Both the position numbers and the translations under genes were made by a program. Under the pieces are notes generated by a model. That model made no database searches. It was not told where the DNA came from and saw only the letters and a program-made list of their open reading frames with translations. A stretch of 64,000 nucleotides of DNA from JAWKXU01 sp020446465 (GTDB lineage Bacteria > Pseudomonadota > Alphaproteobacteria > Sphingomonadales > Sphingomonadaceae), in contig JAWKXU010000002.1 in assembly GCA_041396845.1 (NCBI GenBank), forward strand, positions 62,001 to 126,000, in the 5' to 3' direction. Numbering within the stretch: the stretch's first letter is position 1; every line of letters begins with the position of its first letter. Below are positions 62,392-64,000 of this stretch, piece after piece.

Positions 62392-63368
62392 GGTGTCCCC
62401 TTCACCGCCTGCCTGTTTGCCCCGAACCGTGCCAAAGCCTCAGCCACAATCGCTTCCACCAGATCCGCATAGTCCATACCGCAAGCCTTCGCCTGTTCCG
62501 GCACCAGACTGAGCGGGGTCATCCCCGGCTGCGTGTTCGTTTCCAGAAGGAACAGCCCGGCAACGCCTTTTTCGTCGTCCCAGCGAAAATCCGACCGGCT
62601 CGCCCCCTTGCACCCCAGCAACTGATGCGCGCGCAGTGCAAAATCCTTGCAGGCCGTTGCGATTTCAGCCGGAATGTCAGCCGGACAGACGTGTTCAGTC
62701 ATGCCATCGGTATATTTGGCGTCAAAATCGTAAAAGCCTGATTTGGGCACGAGTTCAGTCACCGTCAGCGCGCGCGCGCCATCCGGGCCGTCGATCACTG
62801 CCGTCGTCAGTTCCCGCCCGCGAATGTATGGTTCGGCCAGAAGGTGCTCGAACTCCTGCCACGGCCCCTTGGCATCGCGACCAATCGGATTGCCATAGTT
62901 GCCATCGGCAGTGACAATGGCGACCCCGACGGATGATCCTTCGTTGACGGGTTTCAACACATATGGGCGCGGCATCGGGTCAGCTTCGTAAAGGCTCTCG
63001 CTCGCCACGACACGCCCTGCCGGCATTGGTATTCCGTGCGGCACAAGCGCCTGCTTGGTCAGTTCCTTGTCAATGGCGATGACGGAAGTCGCAAGGCCGG
63101 AATGGGTATATGGCACCCCCATCAGGTCCAGCATCCCCTGCACGGAACCATCTTCACCCGGCACACCGTGCAGGGCGTTGAACACCACATCGGGTGCAGC
63201 CTCTGTAATGCGCGCCGCGACAGAACGGTCCATGTCGATACGTGTCACCCGATAACCCCGGCTTTCCAGCGCGCTCGCCACGCCTTCCCCGCTCATCAGC
63301 GAAACCGGGCGTTCGTTGGACCAGCCGCCCATCAGGACAGCGACATGCGGTTTGCCAGCCGCGCTCAT
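62388..63368 (-). CDS. ddl: D-alanine--D-alanine ligase
   Basis: Ddl joins two D-Ala residues for the peptidoglycan stem. The 326-residue ATP-grasp protein has VAVLMGGWSNERPVSLMSGEGVA at the N-terminus, the ATP-binding YVLKPVNEGSSVGVAI segment, and the metal-site part DFRWDD and LLETNTQPGMT near the C-terminus. It lies 13 bp after murB and overlaps ftsQ by 4 bases. Confidence 0.97.
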   Translation of the reverse strand: MSAAGKPHVAVLMGGWSNERPVSLMSGEGVASALESRGYRVTRIDMDRSVAARITEAAPDVVFNALHGVPGEDGSVQGMLDLMGVPYTHSGLATSVIAIDKELTKQALVPHGIPMPAGRVVASESLYEADPMPRPYVLKPVNEGSSVGVAIVTADGNYGNPIGRDAKGPWQEFEHLLAEPYIRGRELTTAVIDGPDGARALTVTELVPKSGFYDFDAKYTDGMTEHVCPADIPAEIATACKDFALRAHQLLGCKGASRSDFRWDDEKGVAGLFLLETNTQPGMTPLSLVPEQAKACGMDYADLVEAIVAEALARFGANRQAVKGTP

Positions 63369-63381
63369 GCCCGTTGCTCCT

Positions 63382-64000
63382 TCATGGCCGACCTACCCGC
63401 TGGATTTCCCATTCAAGATCCACGCCCTGACTCAGGCTGACACGGCGGCGGACTTCCTCGCCCAGGCCTTCGATGTCTGCGGCAGTCGCCGCGCCGGTAT
63501 TGATAAGAAAATTGGTGTGCTTTTCGCTCACTTGTGCGGCCCCCATGGTCAGCCCCCGACACCCGGCGGCATCGACCAGCCGCCACGCCTTGTCACCGTC
63601 AGGGTTCTTGAAAGTGGAGCCACCCGTCTTGGTGCGCAATGGCTGGCTTTCTTCGCGCGCCCTGGCGATCCGGTCCATCTCCGCGCCGATAGCGACAGGG
63701 TCGCCCGGCGTGCCACGCAGCCGCGCGGAAATGACGATGGCCCCTTCGGGCAAGGCGGAATGGCGATAGCTGTAGCCAAGGTCATTTACCGGCAAGGTAA
63801 TCAACGCACCATCGGGCATTACCACCTGACAATCGACGAGAATATCAGCGACTTCGCGTCCATAGGCACCCCCGTTCATGCGAACGAAACCGCCAACGGT
63901 GCCCGGAATGCCGCGCAAAAACTCCAGCCCCGCAATGCCGTTATCGCGCGCCGTGGAAGAAACGAGGATTCCGCTCGCCCCTGCCCCGCAGGTTAGCGTG
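63382..64000 (-). CDS. murB: UDP-N-acetylenolpyruvoylglucosamine reductase (5' end outside window)
   Basis: MurB is the FAD-dependent enzyme that reduces UDP-GlcNAc-enolpyruvate to UDP-MurNAc with NADPH. The reading frame is open from the window end (frame starting at 63999) and shows TLTCGAGASG, GLEFLRGIPGTVGGFVRMNGGAYG, YSYRHSALPEGAIV, and the GGSTFKNPDGDKAWRLVDAAGCRG segment with the catalytic Ser. The N-terminal FAD part is missing because the window stops. The apparent start at 63918 is internal. It heads the visible dcw group murB-ddl-ftsQ-ftsA-ftsZ. Confidence 0.96.
   Translation of the reverse strand, partial: TLTCGAGASGILVSSTARDNGIAGLEFLRGIPGTVGGFVRMNGGAYGREVADILVDCQVVMPDGALITLPVNDLGYSYRHSALPEGAIVISARLRGTPGDPVAIGAEMDRIARAREESQPLRTKTGGSTFKNPDGDKAWRLVDAAGCRGLTMGAAQVSEKHTNFLINTGAATAADIEGLGEEVRRRVSLSQGVDLEWEIQRVGRP

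Overview
The window is a chromosome segment of an alphaproteobacterium, most likely a sphingomonad (Novosphingobium/Erythrobacter-like). Support comes from GC-rich coding with long antisense shadow frames, a permuted two-piece tmRNA encoding the tag ANDNEALALAA, the order pepA-lptD-surA-pdxA-rsmA, a ferredoxin-type sulfite reductase operon carrying DUF2849 and DUF934 genes, and the murB-ddl-ftsQ-ftsA-ftsZ cluster. Almost all of it is housekeeping sequence. There is no prophage, plasmid or CRISPR array. Family names and gene symbols come from recognising sequence motifs, not from a database search.

Layout. 1-8011: the end of purQ; a GGDEF/EAL protein; an AT-richer methyltransferase that looks acquired; glmS and glmU (UDP-GlcNAc synthesis); a phosphoglycolate phosphatase. 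8012-15319: an OprP-type porin with a candidate Pho box, DUF2794, cysE, an Hda-like DnaA regulator with its DUF2066-like partner, purM-purN, and an MddA-like S-methyltransferase. 15320-16701: an intergenic zone with two related CTAG-bounded hairpins, a YdcH-like protein, ndk, and a 175-bp palindromic element that ends on the stop codon of holC. 16699-24506: holC-pepA facing lptD-surA-pdxA-rsmA (outer-membrane biogenesis, PLP synthesis, rRNA methylation). 24546-28265: malate synthase G followed by a small EncFtn-type ferritin gene with no encapsulin gene, then a small membrane protein and an EthD-like protein. 28318-28625: the split tmRNA.

28711-32449: mscL, then lemA, two TPM-domain genes, a Nudix hydrolase and msrB, closely packed. 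32502-41047: the methionine cycle (metK-ahcY, preceded by an AT-rich palindrome), then the glycine cleavage operon gcvT-H-PA-PB behind a tandem glycine riboswitch, ending in an orphan XdhC gene. 41139-45585: a 65-codon membrane protein with no standard start codon, queF, a proline-rich membrane protein, and metC-mscS. 45709-49641: the sulfate-assimilation operon SUMT-DUF2849-sir-DUF934-cysH. With cysE, metC, metK and ahcY, the window holds much of the sulfur amino-acid network.

49657-64000 is mostly on the minus strand: obgE-proB-NAD epimerase, tRNA-Ala(CGC), a proline-rich lipoprotein, a BI-1 family membrane protein, a YbjN-family gene and proC, a TPR/SPOR envelope protein, and the division and wall cluster ftsZ-ftsA-ftsQ-ddl-murB, cut by the window end. 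The least ordinary items are the EncFtn-like protein without encapsulin, the palindromic element at the holC stop codon, the paired hairpins, the tmRNA, the candidate regulatory sites before the porin and metK, and the MddA-like enzyme.
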